Shown: piece after piece, positions 34,447-44,149 of the stretch | Position numbering within the stretch: the first letter of the stretch is position 1 | Layout: each line of letters begins with the position of its first letter | From: JBCCGI01 sp039029355 | Lineage (GTDB): Bacteria; Planctomycetota; UBA1135; GCA-002686595 | NCBI GenBank assembly: GCA_039029355.1 | Contig: JBCCGI010000034.1 | Location: 20,319-84,318, forward strand | Direction: 5' to 3' | Length of the DNA stretch: 64,000 nucleotides | Made by a program: the position numbers and the translations under genes | Notes under the pieces: generated by a model | What the model was told of the DNA's origin: nothing | The model's input: only the letters and a program-made list of their open reading frames with translations | Database searches by the model: none

Positions 34447-36339
34447 CTACTGCTGGATGCGGAAGGTCTCCAGCACCGACACCAGGGTCAGCCCGGTGGC
34501 TCCGAGCGTGTCGTCGGAGGCCGCCTGCAGGTGCACGTCCACGCCCGCCAGGCTGGCGAGCTGCGGCAGCACCACCGGCGTGTGGGACGCGCCGCTCGCA
34601 TCGAACTGCCCGACCTCGAGCACGCCGAAGGGGGGCAGGAGGTCGAACCCGCCGCTCGGTCCGGCCGCGAACGAGTCGGCCAGCGCGCCGAAGAAGACGG
34701 CGTAGAAGTTGTCGGGCTCGCCGTAGGTGGAGACCGTCAGCGTATCCCCGAGAGCCGGGCTCAGATCGTCGACCTTGACGAGGGTCAGGAGGCGCAGGAG
34801 GGCGTCGTAGACCTGGATCAGCCCGGCACCCCGGTCGTTGTCCTTGCCGGGAGCGCCGAAGTCGAGCGCGGTGATCTGAAGCGCCTGGGAGAGGTGCCGC
34901 GGCTCGGCCTCGGGGCGCGCGTCGAAGAGCAGCATGAAGCTGCCGCTGACGTGGGGCGAGGAGGCCGAGGTCCCCGAGAAGGGCGCGAAGCCCCCGCCGA
35001 GGTCGGTCGTCGTCGCGTTGAAGGGGGCCGCGACGTCCGGCTTCACCAGCCCCTGCCCGGAGCCGCCGAACCCGCCCACCGGATAGTCCCAGAGGGCGGG
35101 GTCCTGGGCGTGCGGGTAGGTGGATTCGTACAGCAGGACGTCCTCCCAGGCGACCGGGCCGTGGGAGGAGAGCGGGCTGAGGCCGCCGACCGCCACCACG
35201 CCCGACACGCCGCCTTCGAGCTGGGTCTGCACCGGGTGGCGCCAGGCGCTCGGGACGGCGCTGGGGGCGCAGACCTGGAACGGGATCGGATTGCTTCCGC
35301 CCAGTAGGCCCTGGTTGCCCGCCGCGTTCGCGTGCAGCATCCCGGCCGCGAGGATCATGTCCTGCACGTGCCGGTGCATCTCGTAGTCGGGCAGCGGCGT
35401 GTGGTCCCAGCGGTAGCAGTTCGACGAGCCGGTGGCGTCCGCGCCGATGCCGATGGCGTACTGCAGCGCGAGCCACTGGCCGGCCTCGGTGCCCGTGCGG
35501 GCGACCGCCATGGTGGCCTGGGGCGCGACGCCGGTGATCGGCCCCAGTCCGTCGGCGCCGTCGCCCACCATCAGACCCGCGGTGCGCGTGCCATGGTCGG
35601 CGAGGGTCACCAGCGGCGTGTCCCCGGGCGCGGGGTCGTTGTCGTCGTCGAGGAAGTCCCAGCCCCAGGTGTCGTCCACGTACCCGTTGCCGTCGTTGTC
35701 GAGGCCGTCGACGACCTCGCCGGGGTTGGACCAGATCTGATCGTCGAGGGCCGGGTGGTCCCGCTCGACGCCCGAGTCGATGTTCACCAGCAGCGTGCCG
35801 GCGCCCTGGTAGCCGAGGGCCCAGGCGTCGGGCGCCTGCACGGCCTCGAGCGTCCCGGTGGGGCCGCTCCCGTCCGCAGGCGGCCCCGGGGGCGGTTCGA
35901 CCGCGGCATCGGCCCGCCGCACCGGCGACCAGCCGATGCGCTGCACCTCGGGCAGCTCCGCGACGCGCCGCAGCGCCGCCGGGGTGCCGCGGAAGACCAC
36001 CGCGTTGGCGACCCAGAGGACGTCGATCCGGTCGACGGCTCCCGCGGCGCGCAGCTCTTCCAGCAGCGCCAGCGTCGCGCCCTGGCGCTCGGCGGCGAAC
36101 ACGCGCAAGCGCTCGGCCACGTGGCGCCGGCGCTCGGAGCGGCTCAGCCGCAGGGCGCCCTCGCCCCGCAGGTCGTCGAGGGTCAGGCGTTCCTCCAGCA
36201 CGGCGTAGGCCCGGTAGAGCGTGCTCTCGGCACCGGGCTCTTCCGCCCAGAGGGCTCGGAGGGCGGGGTGGACCTTCGCCTCGGTCTCGGAGGAGGCCGC
36301 GGCGAACAGAAGGGGCACACAGATCAACGAAGCGAACAT
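34447..36339 (-). CDS. Secreted subtilisin-like serine protease (S8)
   Basis: The 630-residue protein has a signal peptide (MFASLICVPLLFAAAS), a pro-region resembling an I9-type inhibitor (ALLEELRAAGAVDRIDVLWV, RVAELPEVQRIGWS), and a catalytic domain with the complete triad: D188 in LLVNIDSGVERDHP, H249 in ADHGTRTAGLMVG and S458 in FSGTSASSPHVSGSF. A Ca-site-like DGNGYVDDTWGWDF follows the Asp. The last ~130 residues form a beta domain (DDLSPALGDTLTVSTYGEPD) resembling the C-terminal domains of other exported planctomycete proteins and may anchor or sort the enzyme. It would degrade proteins outside the cell. All catalytic residues are intact. Confidence 0.92.
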   Translation of the reverse strand: MFASLICVPLLFAAASSETEAKVHPALRALWAEEPGAESTLYRAYAVLEERLTLDDLRGEGALRLSRSERRRHVAERLRVFAAERQGATLALLEELRAAGAVDRIDVLWVANAVVFRGTPAALRRVAELPEVQRIGWSPVRRADAAVEPPPGPPADGSGPTGTLEAVQAPDAWALGYQGAGTLLVNIDSGVERDHPALDDQIWSNPGEVVDGLDNDGNGYVDDTWGWDFLDDDNDPAPGDTPLVTLADHGTRTAGLMVGDGADGLGPITGVAPQATMAVARTGTEAGQWLALQYAIGIGADATGSSNCYRWDHTPLPDYEMHRHVQDMILAAGMLHANAAGNQGLLGGSNPIPFQVCAPSAVPSAWRHPVQTQLEGGVSGVVAVGGLSPLSSHGPVAWEDVLLYESTYPHAQDPALWDYPVGGFGGSGQGLVKPDVAAPFNATTTDLGGGFAPFSGTSASSPHVSGSFMLLFDARPEAEPRHLSQALQITALDFGAPGKDNDRGAGLIQVYDALLRLLTLVKVDDLSPALGDTLTVSTYGEPDNFYAVFFGALADSFAAGPSGGFDLLPPFGVLEVGQFDASGASHTPVVLPQLASLAGVDVHLQAASDDTLGATGLTLVSVLETFRIQQ

Positions 36340-36443
36340 AGGGAGCTCAGAATCCGGCCTTGGGGACGCGAGCCGCGTCCTGCGGACGGCCGCAGGTCGA
36401 CTCTCCGGGTAGGTGTCCGCCGGTGCTCCCTTGGCCGGCAAAT

Positions 36444-36474
36444 CCCCAGGCGAAAATCGAGCGGCGCCCTGGGG
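36444..36474 (-). terminator. Hairpin downstream of the spermidine-synthase-like gene
   Basis: Reading the minus strand, CCCCAGG(G)CG and CGCCTGGGG form a 9-bp stem with one bulge, followed by ATTTGCC. It lies about 50 nt past the stop at 36526. Weak U tract. Confidence 0.4.
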
Positions 36475-36525
36475 CGTCCGCCGCCGGACGTGTCTCCGGC
36501 GACGCGGGACGCGTCTCCGGGGCTT

Positions 36526-39159
36526 CTAGTACTCCTCGACGACCCGGCTCAGGAACGGCGCCATCAGCCACGCGACCGCGTACACGCCGGCACCGATCCA
36601 CACCACGGCGTTGAAGCCGAAGGCGATCGAGAGCACGACGGTCAGCACGCTGCCGATGACCGACGTGTAGCCGTTGATGCCCCAGGCCCACGCCACGAGC
36701 CCCGACGAGCCGCGCGCGATGCGGTCGACGCCGAGCGCGAACGGCATGCCCATCGACACCGCCAGCGGCGCCAGCAGCACCACCGCGATCGCGATGCGCG
36801 CCGCGGTGGGGAGCTGCAGCGTCGCGCCGAAGAGCGCGTCGCACAGCACGGGGTAGAGCGCGCCGAGCAGGATGACCACCGTCAGCGCGATGCGCGGGTT
36901 CCCGACCCGCGGCGACAGCGCGCTGCCGATGCCGCTGAAGATCAGCACGCTGAACAGCACGACGGCCAGCGAGTAGAGCGGGTTGCCGAGGTACAGGATG
37001 AACTTCTGCGCCAGCACGACCTCGACCAGGATGAAGCCCAGGCCGAGCGCGCCGAAGTAGAACAAGAGCGGCGTGAGGCTGCGCGATCCCGAGCGCTTCA
37101 GCTGCCGCAGCGGCCGCAGGACGAAGAACCAGGCCACCAGTACCAGCAGCACGAGCAGGATCACGAGGATGCCGTGCGCGGTGATGCCGCCGAGCGGGTT
37201 GAAGAAGCTCTCCTTCTTCGTCAGGTGGCGGAAGCGCGAGGTCTCGAAGAAGAACGGGCGGTCGTCGCGCGGCGGCGCGACGTCGTACGGGTAGCTCGCC
37301 AGGAAGGCCGCCTTGTCGGCGGCGGCGGCGTAGAGGTCGTACTGGTTCGGCGCCGGCAGCCCGGTGATCGGGTGCAGGAACTCCGACTCGCGCCGCGGGT
37401 GGTACAGCGGGCGGAAGGCCTTGTCGACGCAGGTCGCGTCCAGCGTGGCCAGCTGCTCGTCGCTGAACCGCGTGCGGCCGAACAGGATCACCGAGAAGCC
37501 GTTGCTCTCGACGAGGTAGATGTGGTCGCCGGGGTTCTCGACACCCGCCTCGGCGAGCGCGGTCCAGGCCAGCACGAAGAGCCGCAGCGTGTTGCGCGGG
37601 AAGCCGTCGCTGTCGGGCAGGATCCAGCGCGTAAGCGTGACGAAGCCGTCGTCGCGCGTGTGCTCCAGGTAGGTGCCGAAGGCCTCCTGGGTGTAGAGGA
37701 AGTTCTCCGACAGGCTGAACGCGCCCGCCTGGGTCGTGCTGGCGGTGTCGACGCCGGAGAGCTGGACGATGTCGTAGCGGTCGTGGTCGCGCTCGAGGTA
37801 GTGGCGACCCTCCGCCACGTGCACGGTGACCTCGGGGTGGCGCTCGGCGTCGTAGAGCCCGCCCTGGAAGTCGACCACCGAGCGCGCAGCGCGCACCACG
37901 CCGGGGTTGATCTCGACCCCGACGATGCGCTTGGCGCCGAAGCGCTTGGCGGTCAGGAGGTCCATCCCGCCGCCGGCGCCGATGCACAGGATCTCGGCCT
38001 CGGCCTTCACGCGGTGGACGAGGCTGGCGGGCAGGAACTCGAGCACCTCGGGCGGCTCGCCGTCGGAGCCGGTCTCGCCGCCGCCCCACTCCATGACGTT
38101 GGTCATGGCCCACGAGTCGATCGTGATGCCCTTCTGGCGGGGGAAGGCGCCGTTCCAGTTCGACGACAGGCCCCACAGCCCCCAGGACTTCTCCGAGGCG
38201 GGCCAGGTGAACGCGTCGACGCGGCTCAGCGAGGTCCACTCAGTGAATTCGATCAGGGACGCCGGCTTGACGTCGACGCTGCCGTCCTCGCGCAGCGGCA
38301 GGTCGGCTGGGGAGATCGACTTCCACTCGTCGTAGGGCGTCCGGTAGAGGATTTGGCCGCCCTCCTCGCGGAAGTCGGTGAACACCTCGCGCCGGCCGTC
38401 GGCCAGGACGACCGACTGGGGCTTCTGCTCGGCGTCGAAGGTCTCGACCAGGTGCAGCGGCTTCGATTTGGGCGCGGCCAGGTGGAAGGCGTCCCCGCGT
38501 CCGCCCCAGGCGAAGGCGGCGATCAGGAGGACCAGCGCGGCGGCGGGGGCCAGCGCTCCGCGCCAGCGCGCGGTGGCCGCGTACATCAGCCCTGCGACGG
38601 CCATCATCACGCAGCCGATCAGCACCGCGTCGGGCGCGCTCTGGTGCAGCAGGTCGAAGACCAGGATGGCGGCGCCGCAGCCCGCGCCGGAGCCCAAGAG
38701 GTTCGAGCTGTACACCACGCCCGCGCGGTTGCGGTGCAGCGTGAGCGTCGCGCTGATCGTGGCGCCGAGGAAGAAGAACGGCACCAGCAGCACGAGGATC
38801 TGGAACAGCAGGCCGCCCTCGTTGCGGTCGGCCAGCACCGAGAACGCGTCGACCTCGGTGTGGATCACCAGCCACAGGACGAGCGTCGTCGTCAGCGCGC
38901 TCCAACCCGCGAGTCGGGCGAGCAACGAGTCGGCGCGCTCCATGACCTCGGGCCGCAGCGCGAGCCACACTCCCGACGTCGCAAAGCCGAGCAGCGCGAT
39001 CGAGATCACCAGGAACCCGAAGTGGTACCAGAGGATGATCGAGAAGATCTTCGTGAGCGCGATCTCGAACAGGAGGAGACCGCACGAGACCAAAAACAGC
39101 GCCGCGAGGCGCAGCCCCGGGAGGGACGGCGCGGCTTCGTTGGGGGGGGAGCCGGTCAT
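36526..39159 (-). CDS. Spermidine synthase-like membrane protein
   Basis: This 877-residue protein combines an N-terminal membrane domain of six or more helices (LAALFLVSCGLLLFEIALTK, WYHFGFLVISIALLGFA), a central soluble domain with a Rossmann methyltransferase/spermidine synthase fold (ILCIGAGGGMDLLTAKRF, RIVGVEINPGVVRAARSV, HVAEGRHYLERDHDRYDIV), and a C-terminal block of further helices (LGFILVEVVLAQKFILYLGN, AVSMGMPFALGVDRIA). The glycine-rich motif and acidic Glu at the end of beta-2 indicate a nucleotide/SAM-type site. Similar large proteins are common in planctomycetes and not shown to make polyamines. The polyamine catalytic Asp could not be placed with confidence. It is the third gene from the end of a long minus-strand run. 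Confidence 0.85.
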   Translation of the reverse strand: MTGSPPNEAAPSLPGLRLAALFLVSCGLLLFEIALTKIFSIILWYHFGFLVISIALLGFATSGVWLALRPEVMERADSLLARLAGWSALTTTLVLWLVIHTEVDAFSVLADRNEGGLLFQILVLLVPFFFLGATISATLTLHRNRAGVVYSSNLLGSGAGCGAAILVFDLLHQSAPDAVLIGCVMMAVAGLMYAATARWRGALAPAAALVLLIAAFAWGGRGDAFHLAAPKSKPLHLVETFDAEQKPQSVVLADGRREVFTDFREEGGQILYRTPYDEWKSISPADLPLREDGSVDVKPASLIEFTEWTSLSRVDAFTWPASEKSWGLWGLSSNWNGAFPRQKGITIDSWAMTNVMEWGGGETGSDGEPPEVLEFLPASLVHRVKAEAEILCIGAGGGMDLLTAKRFGAKRIVGVEINPGVVRAARSVVDFQGGLYDAERHPEVTVHVAEGRHYLERDHDRYDIVQLSGVDTASTTQAGAFSLSENFLYTQEAFGTYLEHTRDDGFVTLTRWILPDSDGFPRNTLRLFVLAWTALAEAGVENPGDHIYLVESNGFSVILFGRTRFSDEQLATLDATCVDKAFRPLYHPRRESEFLHPITGLPAPNQYDLYAAAADKAAFLASYPYDVAPPRDDRPFFFETSRFRHLTKKESFFNPLGGITAHGILVILLVLLVLVAWFFVLRPLRQLKRSGSRSLTPLLFYFGALGLGFILVEVVLAQKFILYLGNPLYSLAVVLFSVLIFSGIGSALSPRVGNPRIALTVVILLGALYPVLCDALFGATLQLPTAARIAIAVVLLAPLAVSMGMPFALGVDRIARGSSGLVAWAWGINGYTSVIGSVLTVVLSIAFGFNAVVWIGAGVYAVAWLMAPFLSRVVEEY

Positions 39160-39284
39160 GGGGGACGGATCGTACGAAGCCTACCCCGGGGCACAACCGC
39201 TCGGCGCGGATCCGGGGCAGGAGTTCGGGGGCGGAAGGTCTTTCCCGCCCCTCGGGCGCCCGGGCGGGCGGTCCGGGCGGACGG

Positions 39285-41858
39285 CTAGGGCAGGGGCAAG
39301 GCGACGGCTTCCCCGGCGCCGACGGCGGTGCGCGCGATCTCCTCCCAGGCCTCGGCCGGGTAGGCGCCGAGCGAGCGGTGCTTGCCCTCCGGCGAGAGGA
39401 CCAGCGCGGCCGAGCCCGCGGGCACGCGGTCCACGAGCAGCTCGTCCGGAAGCCCGCGCAGGTCGACGGTGCGGAGCGCGACCAGACCGTCCGGAGTCTC
39501 GACTCGCAGCCACCCGGCCCAGTGCGGCGAGCCGTCGGGGCGGAGCGGAGCCGTCCCCGACAGCCGCACCTCGCCGGTGTCGAACTCGGCCTCCCACGTC
39601 GTCACGCCGCGTGCGAGCGTCACCGGCTGCAGGACCAGCAGGTCGTGCCCGGCGAGCTCGATCAGGTGCGCGCCCCCAGCGCTCACCGCGAGCTCGAAGG
39701 AGCCGTCCGCGTCGACCGCCGCCTCGGCGAGCGCGGGGTCGCCAAAGGCCGCGCGCGAGCCCGGCGCCAGCAGCCGCGCGACAAAGCCCTTGGGGCCGGT
39801 CCCGTCGACGCGCAGCGTGCCGCGGAAGCGGAACGCGCCCTCGTCGCGCAGGTCGAGGTCGATGCGCGTCGTCGCGCCGGCGCGCACCTCGCCGTCCCAC
39901 TCGGCGCGCCGGTCCGCGCTCGGATCCCTCCCGCGCAGCACCACCGCAGCGGCGACCGGCGGGCGCGCGCGGCGCACCTGCCACGAGCCGGGCGCGAGCC
40001 CCTCAAGGCGGAAGCGTCCCTCGTCGTCGACGGACGTGGTCCACGCCACGCCCCAGCCGTTCGACGCGGCCACCACCATGCCCGCGACCGAGCGCCCCGG
40101 GGCGGTCCGCACGGTGCCTTCGATCGCGCCGGCGCCCTGGAGCTCTAGCACCAGCCCCGCGGCGCCCTCGTCGCGCGACCACTGGAACGGGCCCGCCACC
40201 AGCGGCGGATAGCCGTCGGCCCACACGCGCAGCGTGTGCCGCCCGTCGTTGTGCAGCGTCGCCACGAAGCGGCCGTCGGGCCCGGTGGTGGCGTCGCTGC
40301 GCTCGAAGCAGCCGCTGGCGAGCACCGCGAAGGGACGGTCGGGCGGAGCGACCTCGCGCGCGTACGCGACACCCGCGGGAAAGGTGCGCACGACGGCGAT
40401 CCGCGCGCCCTCGACCGGCTGCCCGTCCGCGATCACCGTCCCGCGCACCGCCTCGCCGGGGATCAGCGTGAGCGTGAGCGTGTCGCCCACCGCGGCCGGG
40501 TCGAACGGGCCGAAGCGCTCGGTGCGGAAGCCGGGCGCGTACGCATTGATCGTGAACGGTCGCTGCGGCACCTGGATCCGCAGCCCGCCCGCCTCGTCGG
40601 TCGGCGTCAGCGTGAGCTGCGGGACCGCGTCGTGGCTGCGCACGTGGCCCCACGACACCGCCGCGCCGTCGGGATCGCGCAGGCGCAGCTCGGTGAAGCG
40701 CGCCGCGCCCAGCTGCAGCACGAGCTTCTCCTCGCCCCCGGAGACGGGGTCGACCTCGGCCGGGGCGTACCGCCCCTCGGTGTCCAGCGCGCGCACGAAG
40801 CCGCCGGTCCAGCCGGCCTCGACGGTGAAGGCGAAGGCGCCGTCGGCGTCGGCCGTCGCGATGCCCTGGCGCCAGTCGAAGCCCATCTCGCGGTCGAAGA
40901 GCTCGAGCCGCGCCCCGGGCGCCGGCGCGCCGTCCGGCAGGAGCACGCGTCCGGCCACGCGCGCCCGCGGCGGTGGCGGCGGGACGACCAGCTCGACCCG
41001 TGCCGGCCCCGCGTCGAGCGGCGTGACGACGGTGCTCCAGCCCCACCCTGCGTCGCCGTTGCGCCCGGCGAGAAAGCCCGGCGCGCGCGGCACGCCCGCA
41101 AGCGTGAAGGCGCCCTCCTCGTCGCTCGTCGCCCGGGCGGGCGCCTGCTGTGCGCCACGCGAGAAGGGCCCGCGCACGCGCGCCCGCGCTGCGTCCTCGG
41201 GGAACGCCTCCTCCGGCCACCACGAGATCGCGACGCCCGGCGCGGGGCCGCCGTGCTCCTCGCGGACGGTTCCGACCAGCACGGTGCCGAGCGCGAGCTC
41301 GACCGTGCCGAGCTCCAGCGTCCCGCCGGGGCGCAGGTCGAGGTCGAGCGCGGCCGTCGCGAAGCCCTCGGCGCGCACCTCGGCCACCAGCGCACGCACC
41401 AAGCGTGGCGAGAGCGCTCTGATCTTCGTGGGGGAGAGCGCCAGCTCGCCGTCGAGGCGTCCGTCCGCGTCGGCGGTGGCGAGCGTGGTGCCCAGCTCGG
41501 CCGCCACCAGCCGCGCGCCCTCGATCGGCTCCCCCTCCGCGTCGACCACGAGGCCGCGCACCAAGAGCGGCTTCGGCGGCGGCTCTTCGGCCGGCGCCTC
41601 GGGGCCGTAGCGCGACGCGGTCGGAGCGGTCTCGACGTCGACCTCGGCGGCGGCGCGGCGCGCCTCTCCGGCCGGGGCCGCCGGCAGCTCGTCCACCGTG
41701 GGGGCGCGCGCCGGGGCAGCGGTGACGGCATCCGGGCGCGCGGCTACGCCGTCTTCGGAGGCGCGCGAGCCGCCGAGCAGCGTACGACCCGCGAGCAGGG
41801 CCAGCGCAGCGGCCGCGACCAGGGCGAGCATCCTGACGGCGAGCTTCATGCTCGCCAT
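39285..41858 (-). CDS. Carboxypeptidase-regulatory-like repeat protein, membrane-anchored
   Basis: An 857-residue protein with an N-terminal hydrophobic segment (LAVRMLALVAAAALALLAGR) that acts as signal or anchor, a low-complexity Ala/Pro linker, and then a string of carboxypeptidase-regulatory-like (transthyretin-like) beta domains: VRGLVVDAEGEPIEGARLVA, VLVGTVREEHGGPAPGVAIS, RVAGRVLLPDGAPAPGARLE, RGTVIADGQPVEGARIAVV and IEGTVRTAPGRSVAGMVVAA. Each module is a Greek-key sandwich usually found in adhesins or carbohydrate-binding exported proteins. No catalytic motif is seen. Either ATG at 41858 or 41849 may be used. It probably sits outside the membrane with an adhesive or scaffolding role. 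Confidence 0.82.
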   Translation of the reverse strand: MASMKLAVRMLALVAAAALALLAGRTLLGGSRASEDGVAARPDAVTAAPARAPTVDELPAAPAGEARRAAAEVDVETAPTASRYGPEAPAEEPPPKPLLVRGLVVDAEGEPIEGARLVAAELGTTLATADADGRLDGELALSPTKIRALSPRLVRALVAEVRAEGFATAALDLDLRPGGTLELGTVELALGTVLVGTVREEHGGPAPGVAISWWPEEAFPEDAARARVRGPFSRGAQQAPARATSDEEGAFTLAGVPRAPGFLAGRNGDAGWGWSTVVTPLDAGPARVELVVPPPPPRARVAGRVLLPDGAPAPGARLELFDREMGFDWRQGIATADADGAFAFTVEAGWTGGFVRALDTEGRYAPAEVDPVSGGEEKLVLQLGAARFTELRLRDPDGAAVSWGHVRSHDAVPQLTLTPTDEAGGLRIQVPQRPFTINAYAPGFRTERFGPFDPAAVGDTLTLTLIPGEAVRGTVIADGQPVEGARIAVVRTFPAGVAYAREVAPPDRPFAVLASGCFERSDATTGPDGRFVATLHNDGRHTLRVWADGYPPLVAGPFQWSRDEGAAGLVLELQGAGAIEGTVRTAPGRSVAGMVVAASNGWGVAWTTSVDDEGRFRLEGLAPGSWQVRRARPPVAAAVVLRGRDPSADRRAEWDGEVRAGATTRIDLDLRDEGAFRFRGTLRVDGTGPKGFVARLLAPGSRAAFGDPALAEAAVDADGSFELAVSAGGAHLIELAGHDLLVLQPVTLARGVTTWEAEFDTGEVRLSGTAPLRPDGSPHWAGWLRVETPDGLVALRTVDLRGLPDELLVDRVPAGSAALVLSPEGKHRSLGAYPAEAWEEIARTAVGAGEAVALPLP

Positions 41859-41944
41859 GCTAGGCGCCGGTCCCGGTCTTCGCGATCCGCGATGCAGCGA
41901 TCCTCGCGCCCAGCTCCGCGCCCCGCGAGGCGAAGCCTCCGCCC

Positions 41945-42412
41945 TCAGCCCACGGCCTGGGGGGCTTCGAGCACCCGCTTCAGGTCGTCGAGGTCGTGGT
42001 TCATCTCCTTCATGCAGCTCTTGAGCATCGGGCGCATCAGGACGCTCATCACCTTCGCCGCGAGGGTCAGCGGCTCGGCTTGGAAGGTCATCGAGAGCTT
42101 CGTGCCGGCCCGCTCGCCGCCGGTGGGCTCGAAGCGCAGCTCGGTGTGGTAGCGGCAGCCGTGGCTCTCGCAGCCCAGCGCGTAGCTCTGGTTGGGAGCG
42201 AAGGCCACCACCTCCATCTCCTCGGTGTGCTCCTTCCCGAACATCGCGCGCGTCTCGCGGAAGCGCGTGCCGAGGCGCGTGGGGCCGTCGGTCAGCACCT
42301 CGGTGTGCACGATGCGCTCGATGTGCTCGGGCGCGCGGCGGAAGTCGCAGGAGGCGTCGAAGACGCGCTCGATCGGCGCGCCGATCTCCCGTTCCAGCGT
42401 GAAGCAGGCCAT
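41945..42412 (-). CDS. SRPBCC (START-like) family protein
   Basis: The 155-residue protein shows the START/SRPBCC pattern: starting ACFTLEREIGAPIERVFDA, the central DGPTRLGTRFRETRAMFGKE, MEVVAFAPNQSYAL, a long beta stretch (YHTELRFEPTGG) and a C-terminal helix (MKEMNHDLDDLKRVLEA). These small cup-shaped proteins bind hydrophobic ligands or act in polyketide or stress roles; no ligand can be assigned. No signal peptide is present. The start at 42412 has AGGA upstream and lies 7 nt after the DUF1579 stop, so the two genes share a transcript, likely with the BlaI/M56 pair upstream. Confidence 0.85.
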   Translation of the reverse strand: MACFTLEREIGAPIERVFDASCDFRRAPEHIERIVHTEVLTDGPTRLGTRFRETRAMFGKEHTEEMEVVAFAPNQSYALGCESHGCRYHTELRFEPTGGERAGTKLSMTFQAEPLTLAAKVMSVLMRPMLKSCMKEMNHDLDDLKRVLEAPQAVG

Positions 42413-42419
42413 GGTGTTC

Positions 42420-43028
42420 CTAACCCTTGCGCGTGAAGCGGACCTCGACCACCTGGGTCCCGGTCTCGCCGATGGGGAGGTCATGGATCTCGAGCACGAT
42501 GTGGTCGTCGTCCGGGAAGCGCCACACGGACTTCACCATCTTGTCGTGCTCGCCGGTGAGGTACTCGTCGAGCGTGCCGTAGGTGATGAGCGCCTTGCGG
42601 TCGCGCGTCAGGTCGCCCTCCGCGTGGGTCATCGCCGTGTCGAGGCTCGAGACCGCGGTGGTGACGAAGCTCTGCTTGAAGTTGTCGTAGCCGAACAGGT
42701 AGTAGCTCTCCGTCTCGCGGCCGAGCATGCGGCCCTCGCCGCGCATCTGCAGCCAGCGGCCGTCCATCAGCCACGAGCAGGTCGACGTGCCCTTCTCGGC
42801 CGGCATGCCCATGCCGGGGAAGGTCGTCTCGGTCTCCCACGTGCCGACGAAGCGCGCGAGGAACGCGTGCGACTCGCCCGGCTCGGTGAAGCGGCGGGCC
42901 TTCTCCATCATCGCGGCGAGGTCGACGTCGCCGCCCTCGGGCGCGGCGTCCTGGGGGAAGGCGGGGGCCAGCAGCGAGGCGGCGAGTGCGCCGCAGAGGA
43001 GGCCGGGAAGGAAGGCGGTGTTGCGCAT
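42420..43028 (-). CDS. DUF1579 family secreted protein
   Basis: A 202-residue exported protein (MRNTAFLPGLLCGALAASLL, cleavage near AFPQ). The mature part carries the DUF1579 signature: HAFLARFVGTWETETTFPG, STCSWLMDGRWLQMRGEG, SYYLFGYDNFKQSFVTTAVS and HIVLEIHDLPIGE. The family has a lipocalin-like beta-barrel of unknown function. Its start lies 26 nt after the M56 gene stop and its stop 7 nt before the SRPBCC start. Its placement suggests it belongs to the BlaI-controlled unit, though no function is known for the family. Confidence 0.88.
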   Translation of the reverse strand: MRNTAFLPGLLCGALAASLLAPAFPQDAAPEGGDVDLAAMMEKARRFTEPGESHAFLARFVGTWETETTFPGMGMPAEKGTSTCSWLMDGRWLQMRGEGRMLGRETESYYLFGYDNFKQSFVTTAVSSLDTAMTHAEGDLTRDRKALITYGTLDEYLTGEHDKMVKSVWRFPDDDHIVLEIHDLPIGETGTQVVEVRFTRKG

Positions 43029-43054
43029 GGGCGGGGGCTCCGGAGTTCGGGGAT

Positions 43055-44149
43055 TCAGGGACGGTTGCGGGACTCCTCCGCCAGGGCGAGCACCGCATAG
43101 CGCAGCCGCAGGCAGCCCTCCAGCTCGTCGAGCGGGGGGAGGCGGTCGGCCAGCCGGACCGCCTCGGAAGGAGCCGCCCCAGCCGCGAGCGGCGCGGTGG
43201 GGGCGATGACGGGGGGCGCCGGGGAGGCGGCCGGCAGGCACGCCACCGAGGCGGCGGAGGCGAGGAGCAGGGCTCCGGCGGCGCGCACCGGCGCGGCGAT
43301 GCGGGGCGCGCTCTGCAGGCGCGCGAGCCGCTCGAAGAGCGCCGACGCCCCGAAGGCGAGGCCCGGAGCGTCGGCGAGCGGACGCGCGAGCTCGAGCAGC
43401 GTCCCGCGGTAGCCCGCGGCGCCGCCGGCGAGATGGCGCGCGGCCAGCGCGTCGCAGGCGAGCTCGCGCTGCACCACGAGCGCGCGCCGCGCGAGCCACA
43501 CCGCCGGGTGCCACCAGGCCGCCAGGCACACCGCGGTCAGCGCCAGGCTGCGCAGGGGATCGCGCCGGCGGACGTGGGCGAGCTCGTGGAGGAGGACCGC
43601 CTCGACCCCGGCGCGCGCGTCCGGGGCGAGGAGCCCCGCCGGCAGCACCACGGTGGGGCGGATCAGCCCGACCACGGCCGGGCCGCGGGCGCGGAGCGAG
43701 ACGCACACCGGCGGCAAGCGCCGCAGACCGAGCCGGCGCGCGGCGTCCCGCGCCAGCGCCCGGACGCCGGCCGGGACCGGCCGCGCGTCCGCGAGCCAGC
43801 GGCGCGCCCGGCGGCGCTCGGTCCACCCGCAGGCGGTGGCCAGCAGCGCGAGCCCCGCGAGCCACGCGAGCAGCGGCCACGTCGGCGGTCCGGGGCCGGC
43901 CGCATCCCAAGCGGAGCGCCCGAGGGCGGAGGCGGGCGCCGTCCGGAACGGCGAGCCGAGCCCGGGCGGCAGCAGCACCGCCAGCGGCACGGTCAACCAG
44001 AGCGCGGTCTGCACCTCGGCCCACAGCCGGCGACGCGTTGCGCGCGCCGCGCCGCGCGCCAGCAGCGCGAGCGCCGCGAGGGCGCCGAGCTGCACCGCGA
44101 GCGGCGCGCTCCAGCGCAGGAAGGTGTCGGCTGCGGCGGCGAGCGTCAC
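43055..44149 (-). CDS. M56/BlaR1-type membrane zinc metalloprotease
   Basis: The 364-residue protein has N-terminal transmembrane helices (APLAVQLGALAALALLARGA, LLAWLAGLALLATACGW), the gluzincin motif HELAHVRRRDP (H188, E189, H192), the conserved VQRELACDALAARHL helix holding the third ligand, and a further hydrophobic segment near residue 285 before a Pro-rich tail. BlaR1/MecR1 relatives sense a signal outside the cell and cleave the BlaI repressor. A penicillin-binding sensor domain is absent, so the signal is not obviously a beta-lactam. It overlaps the blaI-like gene by four bases (ATGA), the classic operon arrangement. Confidence 0.93.
   Translation of the reverse strand: MTLAAAADTFLRWSAPLAVQLGALAALALLARGAARATRRRLWAEVQTALWLTVPLAVLLPPGLGSPFRTAPASALGRSAWDAAGPGPPTWPLLAWLAGLALLATACGWTERRRARRWLADARPVPAGVRALARDAARRLGLRRLPPVCVSLRARGPAVVGLIRPTVVLPAGLLAPDARAGVEAVLLHELAHVRRRDPLRSLALTAVCLAAWWHPAVWLARRALVVQRELACDALAARHLAGGAAGYRGTLLELARPLADAPGLAFGASALFERLARLQSAPRIAAPVRAAGALLLASAASVACLPAASPAPPVIAPTAPLAAGAAPSEAVRLADRLPPLDELEGCLRLRYAVLALAEESRNRP

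Noticed and set aside
35332..39288. 1318-residue plus-strand open frame
   Set aside because: Antisense to the subtilase and spermidine-synthase-like genes; composition is His/Arg/Gln-rich without any domain, a GC shadow.
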